DNA from: Salinactinospora qingdaonensis
Lineage (GTDB): Bacteria; Actinomycetota; Actinomycetes; Streptosporangiales; Streptosporangiaceae
NCBI RefSeq assembly: GCF_039539445.1
Contig: NZ_BAABDD010000021.1
Location: 1 to 64,000, forward strand
Direction: 5' to 3'
Length of the DNA: 64,000 nt
Positions 37,801-44,800 of this stretch are shown in pieces. The stretch's first letter is position 1. Every line of letters begins with the position of its first letter. The notes below the pieces were generated by a model. It was not told where the DNA came from and did not search any database. It worked only from the letters and a program-made list of their open reading frames with translations. A program made the translations under genes and the position numbers.

Positions 37801-38884
37801 GACCCCTGCGGGCTGGCAACTCCTGGTCGACGGCGGCTGGCAGGGAAAGCCCGACCTGACCGCGCTGTGTGGCGGCGAGGCACTTCCGGACGCTCTCGCG
37901 TCGACGCTGATCCCCAAGACCCGGCGGCTGTGGAACGTCTACGGTCCGACCGAGGCGACCATCTGGTCGACGATCGCCGCGATTACCGCGGACGATCCCG
38001 TCCACCTGGGCTCCCCCATCGGAGCGACGGATCTGGTCGTCACCGACGAAGGCGAACTGTGGATCGGCGGCCCCGCCGTCGCGCAGGGCTACTGGCGCAG
38101 CCCCGAGCTGACCGCCCAGCGCTTCGGCCCCCATCCGACCCGCCCGGAGGCCGGCGGCCGTTACTTCCGCACCGGTGATCTCGTCCGCTACGACGACGCG
38201 GGCCGCCTGCTGTTCGTCGGCCGCAGGGACAACCAGGTCAAGGTGCGCGGCCACCGTGTCGAGCCGGGAGAGATCGAGTCGGTGCTGGGCTCCCACCCCG
38301 ACATCGCGCGCGTGGTCATCGTCCTGACCGGGCACGGCGCCGATGCTCGGCTTGTGGCGGTGGCGCGGCCCAAGGCCGGTGGGGCGCCGTTGACTCTGGC
38401 CGCGCTCCGGGAGATCGCAGAGCGGCGGTTGCCGGAATGGATGGTACCCGACCGGCTGGTCGTGGTGGACACGCTGCCGCTCACTCCCAACGGCAAGGTC
38501 GACCGGGAGGCGGTGGCCCGACTCGCCAGCGAGCCGCCGGCACCGGCCTCCCCGGTCGCCAGCGCCGCCGCAGTGGACGTGGCAGACACCGTCGCTTCCG
38601 CGTGGGCGGAGGTGCTCGGGCTGAGCGACCCGCCGCGGGACCGCTCGTTCTTCGAAGAGGGCGGCAACTCGTTGCTCGTGGGACAGCTCTACGCGCGTCT
38701 GGTCGCCACATTCCCCGACATCGCCCTGGAGGCCGCTGACCTCTTCTCCCGCCCCACCGTGGCCGCCCAAGCCGAGCTGATCAACAAACGCCTGGGGACG
38801 GCGGCTCCGTCGCGTCCCTCCCACGTCCGGCCCCGATCCCGTCGCGAACTGCGGCGCGCACTTCGACTCGGAGAGACAAGATGA
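25802..38884 (+). CDS. Hybrid lipoyl-E2-ACP loading / trans-AT PKS / Gly-NRPS megasynthase
   Basis: The protein has 4360 residues. Loading part: lipoyl domain (Lys42 in EHDKAA), peripheral-subunit-binding domain (about 80-118), E2 acyltransferase core (about 150-345, His328 in HSLVNG), ACP (Ser391). Module 1: KS (Cys602), DH-like domain (about 895-1110, degenerate), KR (about 1140-1560), C-methyltransferase (EIGAGVGGTT near 1707), ACP (Ser1926). Module 2: KS (Cys2172, in TMCSSS), DH (His2577, Asp2731), KR (about 2830-3180), ACP (Ser3288). Module 3: C (HHLVVDG near 3480), A, PCP (Ser4290). The A pocket reads D-I-L-Q-L-G-V-I-W, a glycine code. No AT is present, so extender units come in trans. 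Predicted intermediate: a branched starter, a methylated beta-hydroxy unit, an alpha,beta-unsaturated acyl group, then an amide to glycine. The stop overlaps the next ATG. ATG start with AGAGGGA upstream. Confidence 0.95.
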   Translation: MRSLVVPQLGEGIVEVRIVRLLKDPGDRVAKDEVIYEMEHDKAAVEIESPADGVLREWVVSEGDDVAVGDPVAVLDPVGEQPRIPPKTRRLAQELGIDREELETIPAAGRVLLPQDVQSYAARRESDGEDEAEAAQEEAAQAAEETEPEVHLSPRQLELNRAMRGASGQTVPATVAMPLDAELLDRAVAQAESEAATPFQEFARRVARVAADHPRLRWYRIDDERVRVHERVNLGIAVAAEGGDLTVAAVTGADQLSENGFAQQYAQAVEEAREGRSQADGSVSLIVSHLGEDAVTFAVPVVVPPAVATLFLGARDNDVRQMVLSFDHSLVNGEDAARFLAAIRDSFTPARPAAAAPAVGDPLTRVLDAAGRVLGHTVDPDRPLGEQGMDSAAAMRLVGAISDALDTEVPVSALWRHPRLRELVAEIHAAPSQASTAPTSGRDGDDVAIVGVSCTVPGADDVEAYWRLLERGECRITDVPPPRAAELGSGFRAALLERIDQFDAEFFGVTPRQAAAMDPQQRMLLELSRHALEHAGVEPETLSGTDVGVFVAACSYDYRERVVAQGTADGYATTGTFPAFLANRVSHFYDFTGPSITVDTACSGALTAVATAVAALRAGDCTTALVGSANLLSSGFNTAAFQQAGMLSPQGHSRVFDTAADGFVRGEGAGWVVLKPLRQAQADGDPVLAVLRGVAVNHGGRAASLTSPNPAAQTRLIRRALDQAGVDAASLGYLEAHGTGTALGDPIEIDGILGALAADNGEMPQRAQGPEGRLWVGSVKSNIGHLEGASGLIGLIKVVLSLHHGAIPASLGFTQLNSEIDLDGTPVAIADRTIAWPASDRPRVAAVSAFGFGGSNAHAVLQEPPASSPGRRSLPLYRFRRDSFWLTSNDRRLIDPGHPLADHAVAGTTVLAGACLVESLSSGNPLTLRRLRFLEPVHVDRFGAPVELTTVSEGEERSVLAAGTTCATAHSAAFEPLEPPELTQPQGGEPVDLYDLLSGRGIEVGPVYRLVNGLQRAGGSARAGVTAPESPDAYTRRVAWLDAVLQTSHAVVDGSAPYVAAGADELTWNGSAPDAEVRVRRVDSGATHPVVDIDVTGTLRVRGLRLAPAGPERHETPEPEGAASPRMLVPRWIPEPPPPAPAVGRGLLMVHDTASAAMATRRERVHIADPQLSESVSQACSQGAVDLWLLVGGASWTEDDAGIAQLRAWMSALVTVAQALAHSGTTATVRLVTTGLASPQGGAPQPGATLQGALLGALRSLPRELPSVTVCAVDLPDLEADATVAAEEPCGTAAPLVARHDRRWRQTLVAEPIRSEARAFRPGGRYVIFGGAGGIGSEIANHLATNYGADLLLVGRSSPDERIAGLLRDINGAGGRAAYRVADLTDSGEPAKALDECRETFGDPDGVVHAIGSVSAALVGDLTASDLDAVLATKVSAVVELRRLVGDRLLVLSSSVAGLFGSQGGLNYAAANGFLGHYAAAVDGAPATVRAIDWGLWRDTGLARKYAGHVLASYEGLSDFEPAQGVAALETAVAGSAPHVSVLAGEPSALAPHTGADTAHRLEEYARSAVHELMTRLGPIDPSAGVDDAAERLGVVAEHRRLLAAILDLLATAPSTEPPAHQRRRLLADYPDLAGHVELLDRVLDAYGAILRGTCRATDVLFPDGDFSLVSAVYRDNRLFDPANEAMAVAAAAETAKIAETGRRPRVLEIGAGVGGTTERVRRALPADVDYVYTDLSPAFLHHGQRRFGDAIDTALLDIEKDPLTQGFEAASFDLVLASNVVHATRDVKETLEHIGEVTVPGGRVLLAEMVAPAAVYTLIFGVTEGWWRHTDTERRIPHSPLLDTSAWRRLLTDIGWTLDVADDTARPGGVAVLDCTVPSPAGTRPPDSQRAPILGEIRDLVRELTRNPDAAVPGDATWQELGVDSLLNGELVAALSRRFMPLPSTALFEHATPEALAHHLAANLGTAPAAEEAPLQEPAADPVRAPREPTRGATEDPAPAQSRDAPVAVVGLAGRYPGAADVDEFWELLRTGRSPATEVPADRWDWRVARVLGGGYARWGCFLDDWNGFDAELFRISPREAAGMDPQERLFLEVAWEGFETAGYPRSAVAGRRVGVFAGVTATTHLLAGRDARASGADNQEYAVTALASVANRVSHTFDLSGPSMTVDTMCSSSLSALHLACRSLVDGDAEMALAGGVNLYLHPDRLAGLCALGMPSRGDRTRAFGAGADGFVPGEGVGVVVLKRLADAQADGDTVYAVIRGTATNHGGGAAGYTVPNPAAQAELVAGTLQQAGLAPGEVDYVEAHGTGTELGDPIELRALATAFAGAATVRVGSVKSNIGHGEAAAGIAGLTKAILQLHHGEFVPTLHADPVNPKLELDATPLRIQHTAEEWPAGDTPRRAAVSSFGAGGANAHVVIEEPPRQEEKSAGGTVTIPLSAPDPERLALTAQRLFNAMEGQRIAKVPKNLDDLAHTLHVGRELWPHRATITCATRDELAQALQALARGEAHPCLDSSDQGRQPPPPSRRVALPTTPFARPELPEPARGSGLPLVEEVRVPASRTASLDLSSSRLLTDHVVDGEPLLPGALHPELVYETLLSAGTSPYDVSISGLTWPESIAGTGRVDVRLNEEGDAFWVTASGRTAAEGTVSPRKDSRPDRYDVADLEARESDRVETAEFYRTFAAAGFDYGPSLQTVRAAWPYKDGIVARFALLEGEDPDGRQMLHPAVLDGACQAAAFLLLRDHRRSYRPLCIERLNLYRPATGQGYVHVRKVGEREFDLTLIGEDGTVLAEVVGFTVHIPTGTEATQPLPAYGLEWVSAPSRTVSHGPVAVLGEGPVAQAASGVALTEARDVLVDFTDVDEDLAFWAQEPTENTTPPVGTVFATMRELMRDRALDGTRVHVVTAAGTDPSPMLHGLHGLVRTISGETARFQIRLVTVDRERLAHPAALVDEIAGDADFHAPSWVRLGGPRRRVATLVPYGSAPASAAPLVDEGCYLLIGGLGGFGRAVAADILARAPRARVVLTGRSAPDPAALDALRALAPDATVEYHVCDATVDAQVRELSHALPEVRGIVYLAGVLRDGFLRAKTDDSVRAVCDAKIRGAVTVDAAFAHHRLDFFVLVSSLAALAGNQGQSDYAFANGFLDGFAAVRAGKVASGARSGHTLSVAMPILAEAGMSPAPESLDYLATTLGLTPLPAARAAAELWPWLGADYRRSYVALVHGDRRVWEEALDVAEAQPADSAPPTPDTKGRPGPVEWLREMVAQALGVPAERLAPEQDLAEQGVDSLALMRLNRAFETETGRRLPMSTLLDSATIVELADRIDADHAEEFGAVVDGREPGPAEHTDEKPRAQAPGVLPERLMGIWGADQAAAPAAPYMITMAWEVPQEVDTAALARAVTDLVSRHPVLGSVVAAVDGELRFAPAAVAPRLEVRRIDEAVEPRLRAEAERRFHLSEEPPLRAVLWLRERDCPVLQLVTHHLVVDGRSMELIRDDLEALYEGAALPETASFTDALDREHAVPAERIARCESFWSARLADASTAALFAENGENVDPHGAHRDYRLPRELSESVKATAAAAGVTPFVVMLAAFSLAVARFTGHRSFLVSVPTYGRPHEKFEGTVGCFVNSVLLRVRLAPERPVAEWLAELQEETSGALAHADLPYPRIQRHAAVPAVTFAFQNWRRRPHEGGLLGETVYRRGQQGHFDLGLEVTATGEGIDVLANHRPAALDSQDVDVLVDDLRRMAVELGRGGAATLDGLLDPTAGTLVGRVRDTVAERPAAVAVADGRRRLTYAELDELVRRVAANVSAAVPPGDPVAVLIERDARMPAVLLGVLAAGSPYVPLDAAYPPQRRRMVLEQAGCPIAVVADEHADSIPEGIARMRVEDLVAEAPVAGTAPVVRPHDLAYLMFTSGSTGRPKGVAVTHGNVVHTLDAISRVIGWTHQDRLLAVTTVCFDISVLEIFLPLLGGGTVVIADRATVIDAGRLARTLQREEITAMQATPAGWQLLVDGGWQGKPDLTALCGGEALPDALASTLIPKTRRLWNVYGPTEATIWSTIAAITADDPVHLGSPIGATDLVVTDEGELWIGGPAVAQGYWRSPELTAQRFGPHPTRPEAGGRYFRTGDLVRYDDAGRLLFVGRRDNQVKVRGHRVEPGEIESVLGSHPDIARVVIVLTGHGADARLVAVARPKAGGAPLTLAALREIAERRLPEWMVPDRLVVVDTLPLTPNGKVDREAVARLASEPPAPASPVASAAAVDVADTVASAWAEVLGLSDPPRDRSFFEEGGNSLLVGQLYARLVATFPDIALEAADLFSRPTVAAQAELINKRLGTAAPSRPSHVRPRSRRELRRALRLGETR

Positions 38885-41800
38885 GCACAGATCTCAGCGA
38901 GGAAGATCCTAACGCCGTGGCCCTCATCGGCCTGGCATGCAGGTTCGGATCGGCCGGCTCCGCCGAAGAGCTCTGGGAGCTGATGGGACGAGCGCAGAGC
39001 ACGGTCCGACGCTACTCGTCCGAGGAGCTGCTCGCGCTCGGCCACGACAGGGCCACGCTTGACCGCTCCGGCTTCGTGCCCGCCGGCAGCGCGCTGGCCG
39101 ACGCCGAAGCCTTCGACGCCGAGTTCTTCGGCTACAGCCCGCAACACGCGGAATGGCTCGACCCCCAGCAGCGCCTCCTGCTCGAAACGTCCTGGCACGC
39201 GCTGGAGGACGCTTGCATCGCACCGCGCGGGACCGGCCTGCGCACCGCAGTGTTCACGTCGGTGGGGCAGCCGGCCTCGCCGCCGCTGTCCATCACCGAC
39301 CTCGACGCGGCCGGGATGGTCCGGTTCTCTTCCACGGACAAGGATTTCGCGGCCACACGTCTGTCCTACAAGCTCGGTCTGGACGGCCCGAGCATGACGG
39401 TCCAGACGGCCTGCTCCAGTTCCCTGGTGGGCGTCCACCTCGCGGTGGAGAGCCTGCTCGACGAAGAGTGCGACGCGGCCCTCGTCGGTGGTGCCTCGCT
39501 GCATTTCCCGCAGGCGGGATACACCGCGAGCCGCGACATGATTCTCTCGCCGACCGGCGGCTGCCGCCCCTTCGACGACAGCGCTGACGGCACGGTCTTC
39601 GGCAACGGCGTGGGGGCGGTGGTGCTGCGCAGACTCGCCGACGCGGTCGCCGACGGTGATCCCGTCCGCGCGGTGATCCGCGGAAGTGCGGTGAACAACG
39701 ACGGCGCACGCAAGATGGACTTCCACGCGCCCTCCCCCGAGGGTCAGGAGGCCGTGCTGCGGGAAGCTCTGGTCTTGGGAGAGGTCGACCCGTCGACGGT
39801 GGGCTACGTCGAAGCCCACGGCACCGGTACGCATATGGGCGACACCGTCGAGTTCTCCGCGTTGGCCCGTGTCTACGGCGGTGACCGCCGGGCGGAGCCC
39901 TGCCTGCTGGGCTCGGTCAAGAACACGGTCGGCCACACCAACACCGCAGCGGGAGTCGCGGGCCTGATCCGGGCCGTCCTGTGCCTGGAACACGGCCAGG
40001 TGCCCGCTCAACACGACTTCCGCAGCCCTAACAGCCAACTCTCACGAGCCGGCTCCGGGCTCGTGGTCGGTGAGGGCGCGGCCCACTGGCCTGTGACCAG
40101 CGGACCGCGCCGCGCCGCGGTCAGTTCGTTCGGCATCGGCGGCACGAACGCACACGTGGTGCTTGAGCAGGCCCCCGAGCCGAAGTCCGCCCCGCAGATG
40201 CCGGCCGGACCTCAGATCGTCGCGCTGTCGGCCCGTAGCGTTGAGGCGTTGGAGGAGACGGCGGGCCGGCTCGCCGACGCGCTGGAGCGCTCCCCGCAGG
40301 TGCGGCTGGCCGACGTGGCCGCGACCCTGACGCTCGGCCGAGAGCACGAGCGCGAACGCCTCGCTGTCGTCTGTGACGACGTCGCCACCGCCATCGCCCG
40401 GCTACGCGACGGCGGCGACCTCGTCCGCGGCACCGTCGACCGGGTCCCTGCGGATGACGGGCCGAAGCCGCAGGGGGGAGAGGACGCCGCCTCCATCGCC
40501 CGCTCGTGGGTCGAGGGCCGTGGTCAACTGCCGGAGCCGGCTTCCCAAGCCCGAAGGGTCCGGCTTCCCGGTTATCCGTTCGCCCGCCGGCGGTGGCCGC
40601 GGCCCGGCGCCGGCGGAGAGGACCCCCCGCGGCTTTCCGGGATGCTCGACCGCAATGTCTCGACCCTCGAGGCGGTGCGTTTCGAGCGTGTCCTGCTGCC
40701 GGAGGAGCCGCTGGTCGCCGACCACGTGGTGGACCAGGAGCCGGTACTGCCCGCGGCGGCCTATGTGGACATGGCGCTGGCCGCCGCGCAGGAGGCGCTT
40801 GGCGCACCGGTCACCGGGCTGCGCGACGTCACCATCCACCGTCCGTTGCGCGTGCGGGCGCGTACGCGCCTGCTCGCCGAGGTCGTCTCGGAGAAGCAGG
40901 ACACGACCGTGCGTGTACGGTCCCAACAGGGAGCGGAGTCGGTCGCGCACATGGAGGCGACGGTAGTGACCGGCGAGCCGGTTTCCGTGCCGACCTTCGA
41001 GCCCGACGATCAGGCCCGGTCGATGCCGGTCGAGGACCTTTACCGACGGTTCGCGGCCGGCGGCGTCGAGTACGGTCCTGCTTTCCGGGTACTGGAACGG
41101 CTCTCCCGCGGCGCCGACGGCGCGGTTGCCACCGTCGTCGCCGCGGACGCCGGGGACCACCGTGTCTCGCCCTTCCTCCTGGACGGGGTCCTCCAGGCGG
41201 TGCTGGGGTGCCTGACCGAGGACGACCTCGACGGCGAGACCTTCGTTCCCTTCGGCGTCGGCCGCATCGATGTGCTCGACGACGTGCCCTCCCGCGCCCA
41301 TGTGCATGTGCGGCCGGTGAGTTCGCGTGGCGGCGGTCGGCGCGTTCGCGTGTTCGATCTGACCGTGCAGGGGGACGGGGGAGCGGTCGTCCTCCGGTTG
41401 AACGGCCTCGCGCTGCGTCCCGTCAGCCGAGCCTCCGCAACCGTGCCCGAAGGTGTGCATCTCTACAGGCCCACGACCGAGGCGCTGGCGCCGGCGGAGG
41501 CCGAGGTGACTGCTCCGGTGGTGCTGTACGGGACGGACGCCCAGGCCGCCGCCTGCCGCGATGCTCTCGGCGTGTCCACTGTGGTGCGAGACGTTTCCGA
41601 ACTGCCGCACGGGGACCGGCGGGCGCCCGTCGTGGTCTGGCCGCTTCCGGAGGAACCCGACCTCAGAGCCCAAGTCGTCGCCGTGTTCCGAATGTTGCGG
41701 GATCTGGTGCGCACGCTGTCCCGACGCGGCGGGCGGATCGTGATCCCGTACCCGAAGGGGGCGGCCGCAGGGCCGGGGATCGCGGCGGTGGGCCGCAGCC

Positions 41801-44800
41801 TTGCCGCTGAGAACCCGCGGGTTTTCGTCACCGCGGTTGAAGTGGCGCCACAACAGGACATGGCGACGACCGTGGCCGGCGCGCTCGCCACCGCCGCCGG
41901 CGGCGGCGACGTGCTCAAGAACGGGCGAACCACGGTCTTGTCGCCCCTTCGAATCCGCCCCCGAGCGGGGGGCCGGCCGTTTACCGTCGGGGGGCGTTAC
42001 TGGATCAACGGGATGGGCCACCTCGCTGAGGCGCTGGCCGCGCACCTGCTCGACCGCTATGGCGCCCATGTCGTGCTGACCGGGCGCTCGCAAGACCAAG
42101 GTGAGCGTGGTGCGGTTCTGGAGCGCCTGTCGGCCGCCGGGGGCACCGTCGAGTACCACAGGCTCGACTGCACCGACTCCGAGGCGGTCGGTTCCTTCGC
42201 CGCGGGCATCGAGCCCGTCCAGGGGGTGTTTCACTGCGCCGGCGTGCTGCGGGATTCGTTCGTCGCCAACAAGACCCCGGAGACGGCCTGGGAGGTAGTG
42301 GCCCCCAAGCTCCTGGGGGCCATGGCTCTGGACGAGGCGACCGCTCACTGGGAACTGGACCACTTCGTCATGTTCTCCTCAGTGTCGGCGCCCCTCGGCA
42401 GCCTGGGCCAGGCGGACTACGCCTTCGCCAACGCGGCTATGGACACGTTCGCTCACCAGCGGTCACGACGACGATCCGGCCGCACGCTCTCGATCGCCTG
42501 GCCCTACTGGAGCGACGGCGGAATGGGCGGGGACACGGCCGAGGAGATGCTCGGCCGTGTCGGTATGGCCCCTCTTACCACCGGCGACGGCCTGATGACG
42601 TTGGAGGCGTTGCTCTCCGGCGAGGATGTTCCGGTCGATCCGGTCGTTCTCGCCGGGGACCGGGAGCGGCTCACCGCCTCGTTTCCCCAACTGCGGACCG
42701 ACGAGCCCGAGTCCCCCGTCGCGCGGCAGGAACCCACGGCTGGACGGAGCGGCGCAGACCGTGACGCGGTCGTGGGCCACATCGCCGCGGCGGTGGCTGA
42801 AGCGGCGAAGATCCCCCTCGATCAGATCGTTCCCGAACGCACCTTCGAGGAGCTCGGCCTCGACTCGTTGCTCGTGGTCCGCACGGTGGAGCTGCTGGAA
42901 CGCAATTTCGGCCCGTTGGCCAAGACGCTGCTGTTCGAGTTCCAAACCGTCGGGGAGCTGGCCGATCATCTTCTTAGCGAGCACGCTGAGCAAAGCGCCG
43001 CTCTCGAGGCCCCGGTCTCGGTGGATACGCCCCCACCTCCCCCGGAGGTGTCCGCCTCCCCGGCGGAGTCGCACCCGGCCCGAGGACAGGACGCCGGGGC
43101 GATCGCGATCATAGGTATGGCCGGTCGCTATCCCCAGGGTGAGGATCTCGACGAGTTCTGGCGAATGCTGCTCGAGGGCACAGACTGCGTCACGGAAGTC
43201 CCCAGCGAACGGTGGGACGCCGACGCGCTCTACGACCCCGACCGCGAGCGCAGCGACCGCACGTACACCAAGTGGGGTTCGTTCCTCGACGGCGTGACGG
43301 ACTTCGACGCGCCCCTGTTCAACCTCTCGCCGCGTGAGGCCAGTATCACCGACCCCCAAGCGCGGCTGTTCCTGGAGAACTGCTGGGCCACGCTGGAGGA
43401 CGCCGGTTACCGGCCAGATGACCTCACCGGCCTCGATGATCCGCTCCACCAGCGTGACGTGGGGGTGTTCGTCGGTGCCATGTACGGCGAGTACCAGTTG
43501 CACGAGGCAGAAGAGCGGCTGCGCGGGAATCCGATCCTGGCGAACAGTTCGTACTGGTCGATCGCCAACAGGGTGTCGTACTTCTTTGACTTCCAGGGCC
43601 CCAGCGTCGCCGTCGACACCGCCTGCTCGTCTGCGCTCACCGCGATCCAGCTCGCGTGCGAGTCACTGCGGGCCGGCAGCTGCCGGGTCGCAGTCGCCGG
43701 TGGTGTCAACGTCCTCATCCACCCCAACAAGTACTTCATGCTCGGTCAGGGGCGTTTCGCCTCCAGCGACGGCCGGTGCCGAAGCTTCGGCGCCGGCGGC
43801 GACGGTTATGTTCCCGGCGAGGGCGTCGGGTCGGTCCTTCTCAAGCCGCTGACCGAGGCGATCGCAGCCGGCGATCACATTCACGGCGTCATCCGCGGAA
43901 GCGCAGTCAACCACGGCGGGCGCACCAGCGGATACACGGTTCCCAACCCGAAGGCCCAAGCGGACCTGATCACCAAGGCGCTGCGCGATGCCTCCCTCAC
44001 GGCCGGGGAGCTCGACTACATCGAGGCCCACGGCACCGGGACCGCCCTGGGCGACCCCATCGAGGTCCGCGGTCTCACCTCGGCCTTCGCGCGCGACGAG
44101 GTGACACGTGCCGGAAGCGTACCGATCGGCTCGGTGAAGTCGAATCTTGGGCATCTGGAGTCGGCCGCCGGCGTGGTGGCGCTTCACAAGGTCCTGTTGC
44201 AGATGCAGCACGCGACCCTGGTCCCCTCGATTCACGCCACCCCGCCGAACCCGGAGATCGACTTCGACGCGACACCCTTCGTGGTGCAGCAGCGGGTCGC
44301 CCCCTGGCGGTCGCGAAGCGGCGAGCCCCTACGGGCAGGGATCAGTTCGTTCGGGGCCGGCGGCGCGAACGCCCACCTCGTGGTCGAGCAGGCGCCCGAG
44401 CGCGCCCCCCGATCCGGCGCGAGCGCAGGCCCGGTGGTGGTGTTCCTGTCGGCTCGGACCGACAGCGCCCTCGCCGCTTATGCCCAGGCCCTGCACGATC
44501 ACGTGGCTGAGACGCGGCCCGAACTCGACGACATCGCCTACACCTTCGCTGTGGGCCGGGCGGAGCTCGCCCGGCGCCGCGCCGTCCCGGCCGGGGACCT
44601 CGACGAGTTGCTTGAGGGGCTGTCGAAGGTCGCCCACGGAGCGGCCCCCGCCGGCACGGCCGAGACGGCCGACTGGGAGGCCGGTGGAGCCGTCGACAAG
44701 GTGGCCGCGTGTGGGGCCGCCGGCCGAGGACGCCGAATCCCCCTCCCCACATATCCGTTCGAGCGGGTTCGGTGCTGGTACGACCTACAGATCGAACACC

